From: Myxococcales bacterium
Lineage (GTDB): Bacteria; Myxococcota_A; Polyangia; Polyangiales; Ga0077539
Assembly (NCBI GenBank): GCA_016793325.1
Contig: JAEUKI010000094.1
Span: 124,001-188,000, forward strand
Length of the DNA stretch: 64,000 bases
Direction of reading: 5' to 3'
The notes below the pieces were generated by a model that had not been told where the DNA came from, did not search any database, and saw only the letters and a program-made list of their open reading frames with translations. The position numbers and the translations under genes are program-made. Shown piece by piece: positions 18,297 to 27,335 of the stretch; positions within the stretch are counted from its first letter, which is position 1, and each line of letters starts with the position of its first letter.

Positions 18297-19169
18297 TCAC
18301 GCAACGAGCCCGACGTAGACCCATTCGGCGTTGAACTCGAGCAGCTCGCACCAGTACGCGCGCAGGTCGATCGTGCACAAGAGCGGCTCGACCAGCTGCG
18401 CGCGCGTCAGCGACAGGGATTTCGGGGGGAGTCCGAACGCGCTCCTGTCGACGGTCCACTGCAGCGCACCATCCGAGGAAACAACCGGTTCGATTGATTC
18501 GCAGAACACGCTCCACGTCACGGCGGCGCGCAGCAGATACGTCATCGCAGCGTCGGGGAACGATCGCGCGATGCGATCGTCGATGTGCGCGTTCAAAGCC
18601 CGGCGACGCGACGCAGCGCGCTCCGAACGAACCGCGTCGATCACGGCCTGGTCGGCGTTCACGGGCTGCGAAGGGTCTCCGAGCAGCGGGCCTGCGAGCT
18701 CGAGGAGACGATTGACCCGCGCTCCATACGAGGGCGCGCTTCGACGCTTGCAGGTCCAGAGCACTCGCGAAGCGCCGCACGCGCGACCGGTCGTCGCGAG
18801 GCTGTACGCGCGCGCTGCGTCCAACGCGAGCGACTCGCACGCGAGCGTGCGCGCAGGATCGCTGGCCAACCAACGGGCGAGAGTGCGTTGGGTCGGGACC
18901 GACGAGCTGCGGATGTCGTGGTGCTCTCCGACGCGCGTCCGCTCGCTCGGAACCTCTGTGTTCGTGAAGCGCCTGCCGCCTGTGGCGTAGCGACGCGCCG
19001 ATCCGTCGCTCCAATCGAAGGGGAGAAGTCCACGGCCGACGAGCGCGTCCCACAACGCCACCGGATCGCCGCGATCGAGTGAGGCAATGGCGTCCGAGGT
19101 GACGTACGGACTGATGCGCGCCTCGTAGCGCGCCCAACACGCGTCGATCCAACCCTCGTCGAGCCTCAC
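18297..19169 (-). CDS. Hypothetical protein
   Basis: 290 residues, no recognised domain. The composition is that of a soluble protein, with several Trp and Tyr and a run of cysteines (ACGASRVLWTCK, FCESIEP, LLCTID, YWCELLEF). The C terminus ends with LEFNAEWVYVGLVA. There is no signal peptide or membrane helix. It is transcribed divergently from the hydrolase lipoprotein and has an element-B repeat immediately 3'. Evidence that it is real is the balanced amino-acid composition and the fitting codon bias; the opposite strand also holds long open frames, so some doubt remains. Confidence 0.6.
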   Translation of the reverse strand: MRLDEGWIDACWARYEARISPYVTSDAIASLDRGDPVALWDALVGRGLLPFDWSDGSARRYATGGRRFTNTEVPSERTRVGEHHDIRSSSVPTQRTLARWLASDPARTLACESLALDAARAYSLATTGRACGASRVLWTCKRRSAPSYGARVNRLLELAGPLLGDPSQPVNADQAVIDAVRSERAASRRRALNAHIDDRIARSFPDAAMTYLLRAAVTWSVFCESIEPVVSSDGALQWTVDRSAFGLPPKSLSLTRAQLVEPLLCTIDLRAYWCELLEFNAEWVYVGLVA

Positions 19170-19279
19170 CGAGCGCGGCAGATAAGCGCCTCGTTCTGCG
19201 CTGTCAACGCGAAGAATCCCAGGGAATACTCGCCCCCCCTCCCATTGCCCACTTTTCGCTCCGGGCGGACACTTGGCCG

Positions 19280-21811
19280 ATGCGCACCCTTTCGCTTTCG
19301 GCTCTCGTGTCGCTGCTCGTGGCGTGCGGAACAGAGACGCCGCTCCCGATGATGAACCGCAACGTGGGCGAGGCGTGCACGAGCACCGCGGACTGTCGCG
19401 TGGGGCTTCGATGCAACTCGCGAGGCGTCTGTGAATCTCCAGGCAGCGCGATGATGGGGCAGCCGTGCGCGCTCACGATCGACTGCGCCGCGGGGCTCTA
19501 TTGCGCAGAGGACAACAAGTGCGCGAGCGCGGGCGAAGGCGCGCCGGGATCGGTCTGCGCGACGAGCGGCGAGTGCCTGCGCGGATCGGTGTGCTTTCGC
19601 GCGGCGGGGCAGGTGCTCGGGACCTGTCAGATCCCACGCGGAGCGGGGCCCGTGACGCTCCCGGACGGCGGCACGATCGGCAACCCTGGCGACGGCGGGA
19701 CGTCTGGCATGGACGGGGGAACGGGCATGTCGGGCTCGGGTCCTCGTGACGTTGGCGGGATGTGCGCCGACTCACTTGATTGTATGGCCGGTCTTCTCTG
19801 CAACCCGGCGAACAACCAGTGCGCGCGCGCGGCGATGGTCAACATGAACCGCGCGTTTCGCGGGGTCGAGTGCGGGATGGACCCCGCGGGGATGCACAAG
19901 AGCTACTTCGAAGTGCCCAACGCTGACGGAACACCGCGAAGTGACTTCTTTCGACTGCCGTTTCCCAATGACATCCGCCGCGACCCGATGACGAGGCGGA
20001 TCAATCTTCGAGGGTTTCCGACGCCGGGGACGGCGCTGCTCGGGTTCGATCTCGTCGATCGCTACGCGCGCTCGGCAGAGCAGAGCCTCGAGGGCTTCGG
20101 AAACAATCAGTGGGTGTACTTTCGCTTCTCGTCGTCGCCCAACTTCGACACGCTGCAGCTCGGAAACACGATCAAGATCGTGGATCTGACCGCGGGTCAG
20201 ACCATTGGTTTCCAGACGTATCGCTTCGACGGAAATCAGGGGCGATACATCTGCGCCAACTGGCTCGGGGTGACGACCGCGGGGGGCGTTCCGTTTCCGC
20301 ACGGGCACACGATCGCGGTGTATCTCACAACGGGCATCCGCGCGCCGGGCGGAATGCCGTACGCGCGCGACGCGGACTTCGACGCGGTGATGGCGGCGAG
20401 CATCCCGACGGACCCGAGGCTCGCGCGGGCGCACGCGGCGTACACGCCGTTTCGCCAGTATTTGAGCGCGCAAATGATCGATCCCGGCACCGTGCTCAAC
20501 GCGGCGGTGTTCACGGCGCAAGACCCGCGGTTGAAGTTCGACGGGATCGCGCGCGCTGTGCAAGCGGCGCCTGCGCCCGCGGCGCGAGATTTCGTTCGAT
20601 GCGCCGAGGGCGTGCGCTCGCCGTGCGACGACGGGCTCACGGGACCCGAGCACGTGCGTGGTTGCATCGGGCCCGAGAATCCTGCGTTCGATGAGTACCA
20701 GGGGACCATCGATGTCCCGGTGTTGCAGCGCGGGCCGAGGCCGTATCGCATGCCCGGTGAGGGCGCGATTCAGTACGACGCGATGGGCACTGCGACCGTC
20801 GCCGACACTGAGCGCGTGTGCGTGTCGATCGCGGTTCCCAAGGGCGCGACGATGCCGATGGGCGGCTGGCCCGTCGTGCTCTACGGCCACGGAACGGGCG
20901 GAAACTTCCGCAGCGGAATCACCGAAGGCCTCGCCGAAGCCGTGAACAACGTGATGTTCTCGGGGCGCCAGGTGCGCTTCGCGCTCGTCACGTACGAGGG
21001 CGTGATGCACGGCAACCGCCGCGGAACGGGCGTCACCGAGCACCCCAACACGCTCTTCTTCAACTTCGCCAATCCCGAGGCCGCGCGCGACAACGTCCTG
21101 CAGGGCGGCGCGGACGTGCTCGCGCTCTCTCGCGCGCTTCGGACGATCGAGATCACGCCCACGGGCATGGGCGCGACGCCGCTGCGATTCGACCCGATGA
21201 AGCTCATCTTCCTCGGTCATTCGCAGGGCGCGACCGTGGGCACCGCGGCTGCGGCGTACGACGGAGCGCTCAACGCGATCGTGCTCTCGGGCGCCGGCGG
21301 CGACCTTCGCGCGTCGCTCACGACCAAGACGCGCCCCGTCAACGTCGCAGCGCTCGGCCCGTTGTTGCTCGGCGAGCCGATGGCGTCGGATCACCCTGCG
21401 CTGCAGCTCTTTCAAGCGTTCATCGAGCCCGCGGACGCGGTGAACTACGGCTCGCGGATGTTCGTTCAACGACCGATGGGCGTTGGCGCGCGACCGCTGG
21501 TGATGACCTACGGGCTCGGGGACACGTACTCGACCCCCGCGACGATGCAGGCGCTCGCGACGAGCTTGGGCCTCCCTGTGGCCGCGCCCATTCCGGGCGG
21601 AATGAACGCGTGGCCCTCGGGCATGGGCGTGATGCTCCCCGTGCAAAACAACGTGGACACGGGCTCGGGGCGCACGACCGCGATCCTGCTCGAGAGCGAC
21701 CCTGCGGGCGCGTACGACGGGCACTTCGTGCTCTTTCGCGACGCGATGCTCCGCGCGCGCGTGGTTGATTTCATGGCCTCGGCGAGCGAGGGCATGCCGG
21801 TCGTCCGCTGA
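19280..21811 (+). CDS. Lipoprotein with Cys-rich repeats and alpha/beta-hydrolase domain
   Basis: 843 residues. Signal with lipobox SLLVAC. Residues about 25-190 hold four Cys-rich units of the form GxxCxxxxDCxxGLxCxxxxxC, with a Gly/Asp/Ser linker before the last. The large middle region includes FRLPFPNDIRRDP, a segment I associate with myxobacterial extracellular hydrolases. The C-terminal third has an alpha/beta-hydrolase fold: an oxyanion-type VVLYGHGTGG and the nucleophile elbow GHSQG with Ser648. The final region mentions no second enzyme domain. Likely a surface esterase or lipase; the substrate cannot be told. Confidence 0.82.
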   Translation: MRTLSLSALVSLLVACGTETPLPMMNRNVGEACTSTADCRVGLRCNSRGVCESPGSAMMGQPCALTIDCAAGLYCAEDNKCASAGEGAPGSVCATSGECLRGSVCFRAAGQVLGTCQIPRGAGPVTLPDGGTIGNPGDGGTSGMDGGTGMSGSGPRDVGGMCADSLDCMAGLLCNPANNQCARAAMVNMNRAFRGVECGMDPAGMHKSYFEVPNADGTPRSDFFRLPFPNDIRRDPMTRRINLRGFPTPGTALLGFDLVDRYARSAEQSLEGFGNNQWVYFRFSSSPNFDTLQLGNTIKIVDLTAGQTIGFQTYRFDGNQGRYICANWLGVTTAGGVPFPHGHTIAVYLTTGIRAPGGMPYARDADFDAVMAASIPTDPRLARAHAAYTPFRQYLSAQMIDPGTVLNAAVFTAQDPRLKFDGIARAVQAAPAPAARDFVRCAEGVRSPCDDGLTGPEHVRGCIGPENPAFDEYQGTIDVPVLQRGPRPYRMPGEGAIQYDAMGTATVADTERVCVSIAVPKGATMPMGGWPVVLYGHGTGGNFRSGITEGLAEAVNNVMFSGRQVRFALVTYEGVMHGNRRGTGVTEHPNTLFFNFANPEAARDNVLQGGADVLALSRALRTIEITPTGMGATPLRFDPMKLIFLGHSQGATVGTAAAAYDGALNAIVLSGAGGDLRASLTTKTRPVNVAALGPLLLGEPMASDHPALQLFQAFIEPADAVNYGSRMFVQRPMGVGARPLVMTYGLGDTYSTPATMQALATSLGLPVAAPIPGGMNAWPSGMGVMLPVQNNVDTGSGRTTAILLESDPAGAYDGHFVLFRDAMLRARVVDFMASASEGMPVVR

Positions 21812-21868
21812 GCGGATCGCGTTGGCGAGTGATCAACGGCGTCGTCGAGTGGTATCTCACCGGGCACG

Positions 21869-22255
21869 ATGGCCAACACGGACAAGCCCGCCGCGCGCAA
21901 CGTTCTCGGAAAGCCCCTCGCCGCCTGCTCGATGTCGCCCAAGACGGGGTGGTTTCGCGACGGGTGCTGCAACACCGACGCAAACGATCGCGGCGCACAC
22001 GTCGTGTGCGTTCGCGTGACGGCGGAGTTTCTCTCGTTCAGCAAGCGCGTCGGAAACGACCTGTCGACGCCGGCGCCCGACTTCGGGTTTCCGGGGTTGA
22101 AGCCCGGTGATCGCTGGTGCGTGTGCGCCGCGCGCTGGGTCGAAGCGTTCGAAGCGGGCTGCGCGCCGCTCGTGTTTCTCGAGAGCACCCACGAGGGCAT
22201 GCTCGAGTACGCGACGCTCGAGACGCTGAAGAAGCACGCGGCCGAGGTGAACTAA
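21869..22255 (+). CDS. DUF2237 family protein
   Basis: 128 residues, full length for the family. Signature stretches are NVLGKPLAACS, TGWFRDGCCNT, FSKRVGNDLSTP, FGFPGLKPGDRWC and CAARW. The conserved cysteines and aspartates suggest a small binding or enzymatic domain, but the family has no established function. No signal peptide is seen, so it is probably cytosolic. It lies alone between the hydrolase lipoprotein and the large inverted-repeat element that starts right after its stop. Confidence 0.92.
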   Translation: MANTDKPAARNVLGKPLAACSMSPKTGWFRDGCCNTDANDRGAHVVCVRVTAEFLSFSKRVGNDLSTPAPDFGFPGLKPGDRWCVCAARWVEAFEAGCAPLVFLESTHEGMLEYATLETLKKHAAEVN

Positions 22256-22625
22256 CGGGGCAGCGAGCGAGTGCGGCAGCGAGCGGGGCGCGGCAGCGAG
22301 CAGCCGCGCACTGTGCTTCGCAGACCCCGTCAGCGAGTGAACTCGAGCTAGCTCCGCAGGCGTTCTCGCTCGCGCTCGAACTGAGGCACGTGACGAGAGA
22401 CGCGAGCGTGCTTCGGATCGCCTGCAAATGTGCAGGTAGAGTACGAACGGCTCTTCTCTCGAAGTTCGAGCGCGAGCGAGAACGCCTGCCGAGATAGATT
22501 GCGTGACGGTGCCCCGTGATGTCTTCGAGGCACAATGCGCGGCTGCTTGCCGCCGCGCCCAAGTGGCTGCTTGCTGCCGCGCCCCGCTCGCTGCCGCGCC
22601 CCGCTTGCTGCCGCGCCCTGCTCGC
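22256..22625. repeat. Large nested inverted-repeat element, non-coding
   Basis: The 388-bp gap between the DUF2237 gene and the helicase gene is filled by nested palindromes. The inner arms, 22356-22382 and 22463-22489, are perfect 27-bp inverted repeats beginning GCAGGCGTTCTCGCTCGCGC. The centre has a CCTGCA-AATG-TGCAGG hairpin (22421-22436). The outer arms are built of GCGGCAGCGAGC-type units on the left (22261-22305) and at least four reverse-complement GCTCGCTGCCGC/GCTTGCTGCCGC units on the right (about 22540-22620). No gene is seen. It is probably a REP/BIME-like element, possibly also ending transcription of both convergent genes. Confidence 0.82.
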
Positions 22626-22643
22626 GGCCCCCGCTCGTCACAC

Positions 22644-24695
22644 TCAGCCGCGATCGACGCTCTGCCAGAATGCTTCGAGCTCTTCGATCGAGTTGCAGCG
22701 GGACGCGGGCGGGAGGGACTCGAGCATCCCGCGGCCGTAGCCCTTGGTGAGCAGCCGCTTGTCGAGGATCGCGACGATGCCCGCGTCCGAGCGCGTTCGG
22801 ATCAAGCGCCCGAAGCCCTGCTTGAGCGCCAGCGTCGCCACGGGGACTTGGAAGCTCACGAACGGCTCTCCTCCTCGCTCTTTCAATCGCGCGATGCGCG
22901 CGGCGACGACGGGATCCGTGGGGGCTTCGAAGGGGAGCTTGTCGATCACGACGAGCCTCAACGCGCGGCCCGGAACGTCCACGCCCTCCCAGAAGCTCGA
23001 GGTCGCGAAGAGCACCGCGTCGCCCGCGGCGCGAAAGCGCGCCAAGAGCGATTGTTTGGGCGCTTCGCCTTGGACGAAGGTCGGGTACTTCCACTTTCGC
23101 CGCAGCTCTTGGGCGAAATTCTTCATCTGTCGGTGGCTCGTGCAGAGCACGAACGCGCCCCCGCGCGTGATCGCGACGAGCCGTTGGATCTCGCGCGTCG
23201 CGGCCTCGAAGTACTCTTCGTCCCTCGGCTCGGGAAAGCGCCTCGGCACATAGAGCGCGCTCTGCGCTCCGTAGTCGAAGGGGCTCGGCAGCGCGAGCTC
23301 GACCGCTTCTTTGGGCACGCCCAAGCGCATTCGAACGAAGGAAAACCCCTCGTTTCCCTGCGTTGTCTTCGTGAGCTCTCCGGCGGACGTCACCGGCGGA
23401 GTGCTCGAGCACAGCGTCGCGCTCGTGAGGACCACCGCGCAACGGCGCGACCACAGTCGCTCTCGGAGCAAGGGGCCCACTTCGATCGGGCTCACGCCGA
23501 TCGCGCCGCCGCCGCGCGAGTCGGGCTCTCCGTACACGACCTGCGCGGGGTTGGCCGCGTCGAGCACCATCGCGAGCCCGTCTCGCAGCGACTGCGTCCT
23601 TCGCGCGACCGAGAGCAGCGCTTCGCCTCCGCCCACGAAATCACGGAGCGACTCGCTGAGCTTCGCGAGCGCCGCAGCGAGCGCGCGCGCCGCGTCGCCG
23701 AAGGGCCCTTCGATCGCGCGACCGTCGAGCAGGACGCGGCCCACGGACGAGAGCGTTCGCTCGAACGTGTCCGTCGCGCCGCCCACGATCGTGCGCCCGC
23801 CCGAGCGAGGCAACTGCGTAAAGAGCTCTAGATTGGCGGACAGAATGTCCGCGAGGATCCGCCCGATCGCGTGCTGCCTCGTGGGGTCGACGAAGAACCC
23901 CGCCGCTTCGAACGCGCGGTTGGCGTCGCGCACGAGCGTCTCTGCGCGCGCCCTCGTGATGCGCACGCCGAAGAACTCGGTCGCGACCTCTTCGAGCGCG
24001 TGCGCCTCGTCGAAGATCACCGCGTCGTAGTCGGGCAAGACCTGCGCGCCGAAGTTGGTGCTGCGCAGCGCGAGGTCCGCGCAGAACAAGTGATGGTTGG
24101 TGACGATGATCTGCGCTGCGTCCGCGCGGCGGCGCATCTTGGTGACGAAGCACTGCTCGTAGAAGCGGCACTTCGCGCCGATGCGCGTGTCGGACGACGA
24201 GGTGACCTCGCGCCAGATCGCCGCGTCATCGGGGACCCACTCGAGGTCCGATCGATCGCCCGACTGCGTGTCCTCGATCCAACGAACGATCGCGTCGAGG
24301 TGCGGGTCGGGCCTCGCGGCGCCCGTGACGATCGCGCGTCGGTGCTCGTCGAAGCGACGCAGACACACATAATTCGAGAGGCCCTTCACGAGCGCGACTT
24401 GCGGGCGAAGGCCGAGCTTGGCCAGCGTCGGCAAGTCGCGTTGCACGATCTGCTCGCCGAGCGCTTTGGTGGCCGTCGAGACCACGATTCGCAGGCCCGA
24501 TCGCGCGGCAGGAACGAGGTAAGCGAGGGACTTTCCGGTGCCCGTTCCTGCTTCGACGAGGAGGACCGAGGAGTCCGCGAGGGCCTTTTCGACAGCCACC
24601 GCCATCGAGAGCTGCTCGGGACGCGACTCGTAGCCACGAAGCGCGCGCGAGAGGGCGCCTCCATCACCAAGAATTCCCGAGACCGTCACCCGCAT
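22644..24695 (-). CDS. DinG/YoaA-family superfamily 2 helicase (XPD-like)
   Basis: 683 residues. ATP-dependent 5'-3' DNA helicase family related to DinG, YoaA and XPD. Walker A AGTGTGKS lies at 49-56, the Walker B box is FDEAH at 228-232, and late motifs include TSSFWEGVDVPG and GRLIRTRSDAG. The iron-sulfur region has Cys111, Cys176 and Cys182 (CRFYEQC), but the cysteine normally preceding the CxxxxxC pair (C-L-G-x-x-C) is Arg171 here (TRIGAKC). So only three of the four expected cluster ligands are visible. It is probably involved in resolving DNA damage structures. Start ATG at 24695. Confidence 0.88.
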   Translation of the reverse strand: MRVTVSGILGDGGALSRALRGYESRPEQLSMAVAVEKALADSSVLLVEAGTGTGKSLAYLVPAARSGLRIVVSTATKALGEQIVQRDLPTLAKLGLRPQVALVKGLSNYVCLRRFDEHRRAIVTGAARPDPHLDAIVRWIEDTQSGDRSDLEWVPDDAAIWREVTSSSDTRIGAKCRFYEQCFVTKMRRRADAAQIIVTNHHLFCADLALRSTNFGAQVLPDYDAVIFDEAHALEEVATEFFGVRITRARAETLVRDANRAFEAAGFFVDPTRQHAIGRILADILSANLELFTQLPRSGGRTIVGGATDTFERTLSSVGRVLLDGRAIEGPFGDAARALAAALAKLSESLRDFVGGGEALLSVARRTQSLRDGLAMVLDAANPAQVVYGEPDSRGGGAIGVSPIEVGPLLRERLWSRRCAVVLTSATLCSSTPPVTSAGELTKTTQGNEGFSFVRMRLGVPKEAVELALPSPFDYGAQSALYVPRRFPEPRDEEYFEAATREIQRLVAITRGGAFVLCTSHRQMKNFAQELRRKWKYPTFVQGEAPKQSLLARFRAAGDAVLFATSSFWEGVDVPGRALRLVVIDKLPFEAPTDPVVAARIARLKERGGEPFVSFQVPVATLALKQGFGRLIRTRSDAGIVAILDKRLLTKGYGRGMLESLPPASRCNSIEELEAFWQSVDRG

Positions 24696-24772
24696 TCGTG
24701 TAGCACGGACTCACGTCGCGAGCGCAGCTACGTAGAGACAGAGAATGTCACGTGTGCGCGATCACGACGCGA

Positions 24773-25489
24773 TCACCGAAGCGTCGGGCCTTGCGCGTTC
24801 GTCGCCTCCACCGCTGACGGCGACTGCGCGGGTTGTTCGGGCGCTCTCGGCGGCGCGGGAGCGACGATCGCGGAGCACTCCGTCACGTGCGCCCCCTCGC
24901 CACAGAGGCCGAGGTTGGCGCGAACGCTTCGGTCGTACGCGCGATACGACCGCTCGCGGAAGACGCTCGCTTCGCCGAACGAACCGATGCTGAAGACCAT
25001 CGCGAGGACACCGGCCCCGCCGATCACGCCTCCCGCGGTGAACACGACGATCGGCTCGGCCGGCGACTGCGGCCGCCACGATGAGAGGAGCGCAGAAAAT
25101 CCCACGCCGCAGATAAGCAGGCCCAACACCGTGGCGCCCAACCCGGACCACACGAGAACGTCTCCCGTGCGACGAGCGCGCTCCTCGTCGCGCGTCGCAG
25201 CAGCCGTCCGCGAATCACGCCCGGCCATCGGGAGCAGGTCTTCGGGGTGATACACCGTGGTTCCGTTGGCGAGGGGCAATCCACTCGCGAACGCATGGCG
25301 GTCCGTCGCGGCCGCGCGCTCGCTTCCCGAGAGCTCGGCGTACCGCGGCCGATACGCGTTGTACGCCTCCGCGCGCGTCGCGAACGGAGCGCTTCGCAAC
25401 GGCGCATCGGGGAGCTGCACGTGCCCGTAGCACCCCGAGAACACCGCGCAGCCCGATGCGAGAACCAACGCGCGCGCCCCGTTCTTCAT
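24773..25489 (-). CDS. Lipoprotein, tandem paralogue 1
   Basis: About 238 residues from the ATG at 25489; a GTG eight codons upstream is possible. Signal with lipobox VFSGC. It shares its whole plan with the gene at 25545-26330: GHVQLPxAPxRxAP after the lipobox, AYNAxRP, a VxHPEDLLPMAG box, two transmembrane helices (about 110-160), a (E/R)SYxxYD motif, NLGLCGxG and a Pro-rich tail. The shared boxes mark conserved residues of an unnamed family. Probably an envelope lipoprotein with internal membrane helices. Function unknown. Confidence 0.78.
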   Translation of the reverse strand: MKNGARALVLASGCAVFSGCYGHVQLPDAPLRSAPFATRAEAYNAYRPRYAELSGSERAAATDRHAFASGLPLANGTTVYHPEDLLPMAGRDSRTAAATRDEERARRTGDVLVWSGLGATVLGLLICGVGFSALLSSWRPQSPAEPIVVFTAGGVIGGAGVLAMVFSIGSFGEASVFRERSYRAYDRSVRANLGLCGEGAHVTECSAIVAPAPPRAPEQPAQSPSAVEATNAQGPTLR

Positions 25490-25544
25490 GAGCACCGAGG
25501 CTGTCGCGATCACGGTGCGCGCGCAACCACGGCGCGCTGCGCGG

Positions 25545-26330
25545 TCACTGTGGAGGCGGAGGCGGCGGGACCTGCATCGGCTGAAGCGTCTGGCCCTGCT
25601 GCGCGGGCTGCGTCTGCGCAGGCTGCGTGTTCTGGATGGGCTGCGAGAGCGCGGGCCCCATCATGCCTGCGCCTGGCGTGGGGTCCATCGAGCCGGGATT
25701 GACCGGGCAATCGCCGATCTGCGTGCCGTCGCCGCACAGGCCCAGGTTGAGTCGAAGGCTCTGGTCGTAGAGCTGATACGACGACTCGCGATGGCGGTGC
25801 GCAGCCGCGTTGAAGCCCGTGCCGACGATGATGGTGATCGATCCGCCGAGCGTGAGCACGCTGCCGCTCACCAAGAGAGGAATCGCCGCGCCGTTGCCCG
25901 ACGAGCTGCTGCTGCCCAACAACGACAAGAACCCCGCCGTCGCCAGCGCGGCGCCAGCGATGCTCGCGCCGACGCCGGACCACGCGAGGATGTTCGCGGT
26001 GCTTCGCGCGCCCTCCATTTCGCGCACGGCGTTGGCCGTCGGCGACTCGACGCCCGCCATCGGCAGCAAGTCCTCGGGATGAAAGACGTTCGCTCCGTTG
26101 GCGAGGAGCAGGCCCGACGCCACGGTGTTGCTCGACATGCCGTAGCGGCTGTACGAGACCGTCGTCGTGTACTGCAGCGAGAGAGGCCGAAACGCGTTGT
26201 ACGCCTGAACCCGCACGGGGTACGGCGCGTTTCGCGGCGGCGCTTGAGGGAGCTGCACGTGTCCGATGCAGCCAGAGAAGACCGCGGCGCACGCGGTCGC
26301 GAAGAACAGAGCACCCGCCCGGATCGACAT
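25545..26330 (-). CDS. Lipoprotein, tandem paralogue 2
   Basis: 261 residues. Signal with lipobox VFSGC, then GHVQLPQAP. It keeps the boxes of the neighbouring paralogue (AYNAFRP, FHPEDLLPMAG, ESSYQLYD, LNLGLCGDG) and two hydrophobic helices around residues 120-160, separated by a Ser/Gly loop. The C terminus is Gln/Pro-rich and ends in a polyproline run. It precedes its paralogue by 55 bp on the same strand, so the two arose by duplication and are probably co-transcribed. Function unknown. Confidence 0.8.
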   Translation of the reverse strand: MSIRAGALFFATACAAVFSGCIGHVQLPQAPPRNAPYPVRVQAYNAFRPLSLQYTTTVSYSRYGMSSNTVASGLLLANGANVFHPEDLLPMAGVESPTANAVREMEGARSTANILAWSGVGASIAGAALATAGFLSLLGSSSSSGNGAAIPLLVSGSVLTLGGSITIIVGTGFNAAAHRHRESSYQLYDQSLRLNLGLCGDGTQIGDCPVNPGSMDPTPGAGMMGPALSQPIQNTQPAQTQPAQQGQTLQPMQVPPPPPPQ

Positions 26331-26396
26331 GAAGCGCGATGCTACTCAATCTCGTGACCCACGCAACCGCGCGATCGAGCGCGCAAGGACAGCGCG

Positions 26397-27332
26397 GTGC
26401 GGCGTACGTCAGTGGGCTATGGTCTCCGCGTGCGTCGCGTCGCTGCAACCGTTGAACTGCTCGTTGCTCTGTGTCTCTGCGTCGTCGCTCGCTCGACGAC
26501 CGCGAACGCTCAATCGACGCCGAGCGCTTCGCCGATGTCGAGCGAGCTCGAAGAAGCACAATCGCTGCTCGCGGAGCGGGATTTCGCGAGCGCGGTGTTC
26601 ACGCTCGAGCAAGCGATGCAGACGAGCGACGACCCGCGGGGGTGGAGGATGCTCGGGACGGCGTACGCGGGCGTCGACCGAACGCGCGCGGCCATCGCCG
26701 CGTTCGATCGATTTCTCGCGAGGCCGACGCCGGGCGTGACCGAAGAAGAGCTCGCCCGCGTTCGGCTCGAGCGCGCGGAGGCAGCGCGGCGCGGGACGCG
26801 ACTTCGACTGCGATTTACCCCGAGCAACGCGCTCGTGTTGATCGACGGAGAAGCGCTCGCGCCCGAGATCGATCCCCGCGCGAACCGCGACGGAGCGCGC
26901 GAGTGGCTCCTCGATCCGCGGCGACATCGCGTGGTCGTGAGCGCGCAGGGCTTCGCTCCTTGGCGCACCGCGGTCAACGGAACGCCCGGCTCGATCCACC
27001 AGTACGACTTTTCGCTCGGCCCCAACAACGAGGCGGGCTCGGTCGTCATCGGCGGCCGGCGAATTCCCTGGTGGACGTGGGTCGGCGGGGGGCTCGCGCT
27101 CGCGGGCGCGGGCGTCGCCATCGGGCTCGCGGTGGATCGCGATCGAGCCGCAGTTCAGTGCATGGCGAGCATGATGTGCAACCCCGTTCCAGGGAGCCTC
27201 GCGGATCCCCGCACGGGTGGGATCATCACCGCGACGGCGCTCTCGATCACGGGCGCGACGCTCGCGGTCGTGGGCATCGTGCTCGGCCCGAACATGGCTC
27301 CGACGCTCGCCTCGACGCTCGAAGCGCGTTGA
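26397..27332 (+). CDS. Exported TPR/PEGA-like membrane protein
   Basis: 311 residues from the GTG at 26397, which has AAGGA 7 nt upstream; a later GTG at 26430 is the alternative. A signal sequence is followed by a tetratricopeptide-like helical region (about 45-120: LAERDFASAVFTLEQAM, then a GWRMLGTAYAGVDRTRAAIAAF-type repeat). A PEGA-like beta domain comes next (about 135-210, PSNALVLIDGEALAPE and HRVVVSAQGFAPW). Two C-terminal transmembrane helices flank a short loop with two cysteines. Such proteins are common in Myxococcota envelopes; the role is unknown. Divergent from the paralogous lipoproteins. Confidence 0.78.
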   Translation: MRRTSVGYGLRVRRVAATVELLVALCLCVVARSTTANAQSTPSASPMSSELEEAQSLLAERDFASAVFTLEQAMQTSDDPRGWRMLGTAYAGVDRTRAAIAAFDRFLARPTPGVTEEELARVRLERAEAARRGTRLRLRFTPSNALVLIDGEALAPEIDPRANRDGAREWLLDPRRHRVVVSAQGFAPWRTAVNGTPGSIHQYDFSLGPNNEAGSVVIGGRRIPWWTWVGGGLALAGAGVAIGLAVDRDRAAVQCMASMMCNPVPGSLADPRTGGIITATALSITGATLAVVGIVLGPNMAPTLASTLEAR

Positions 27333-27335
27333 ACA

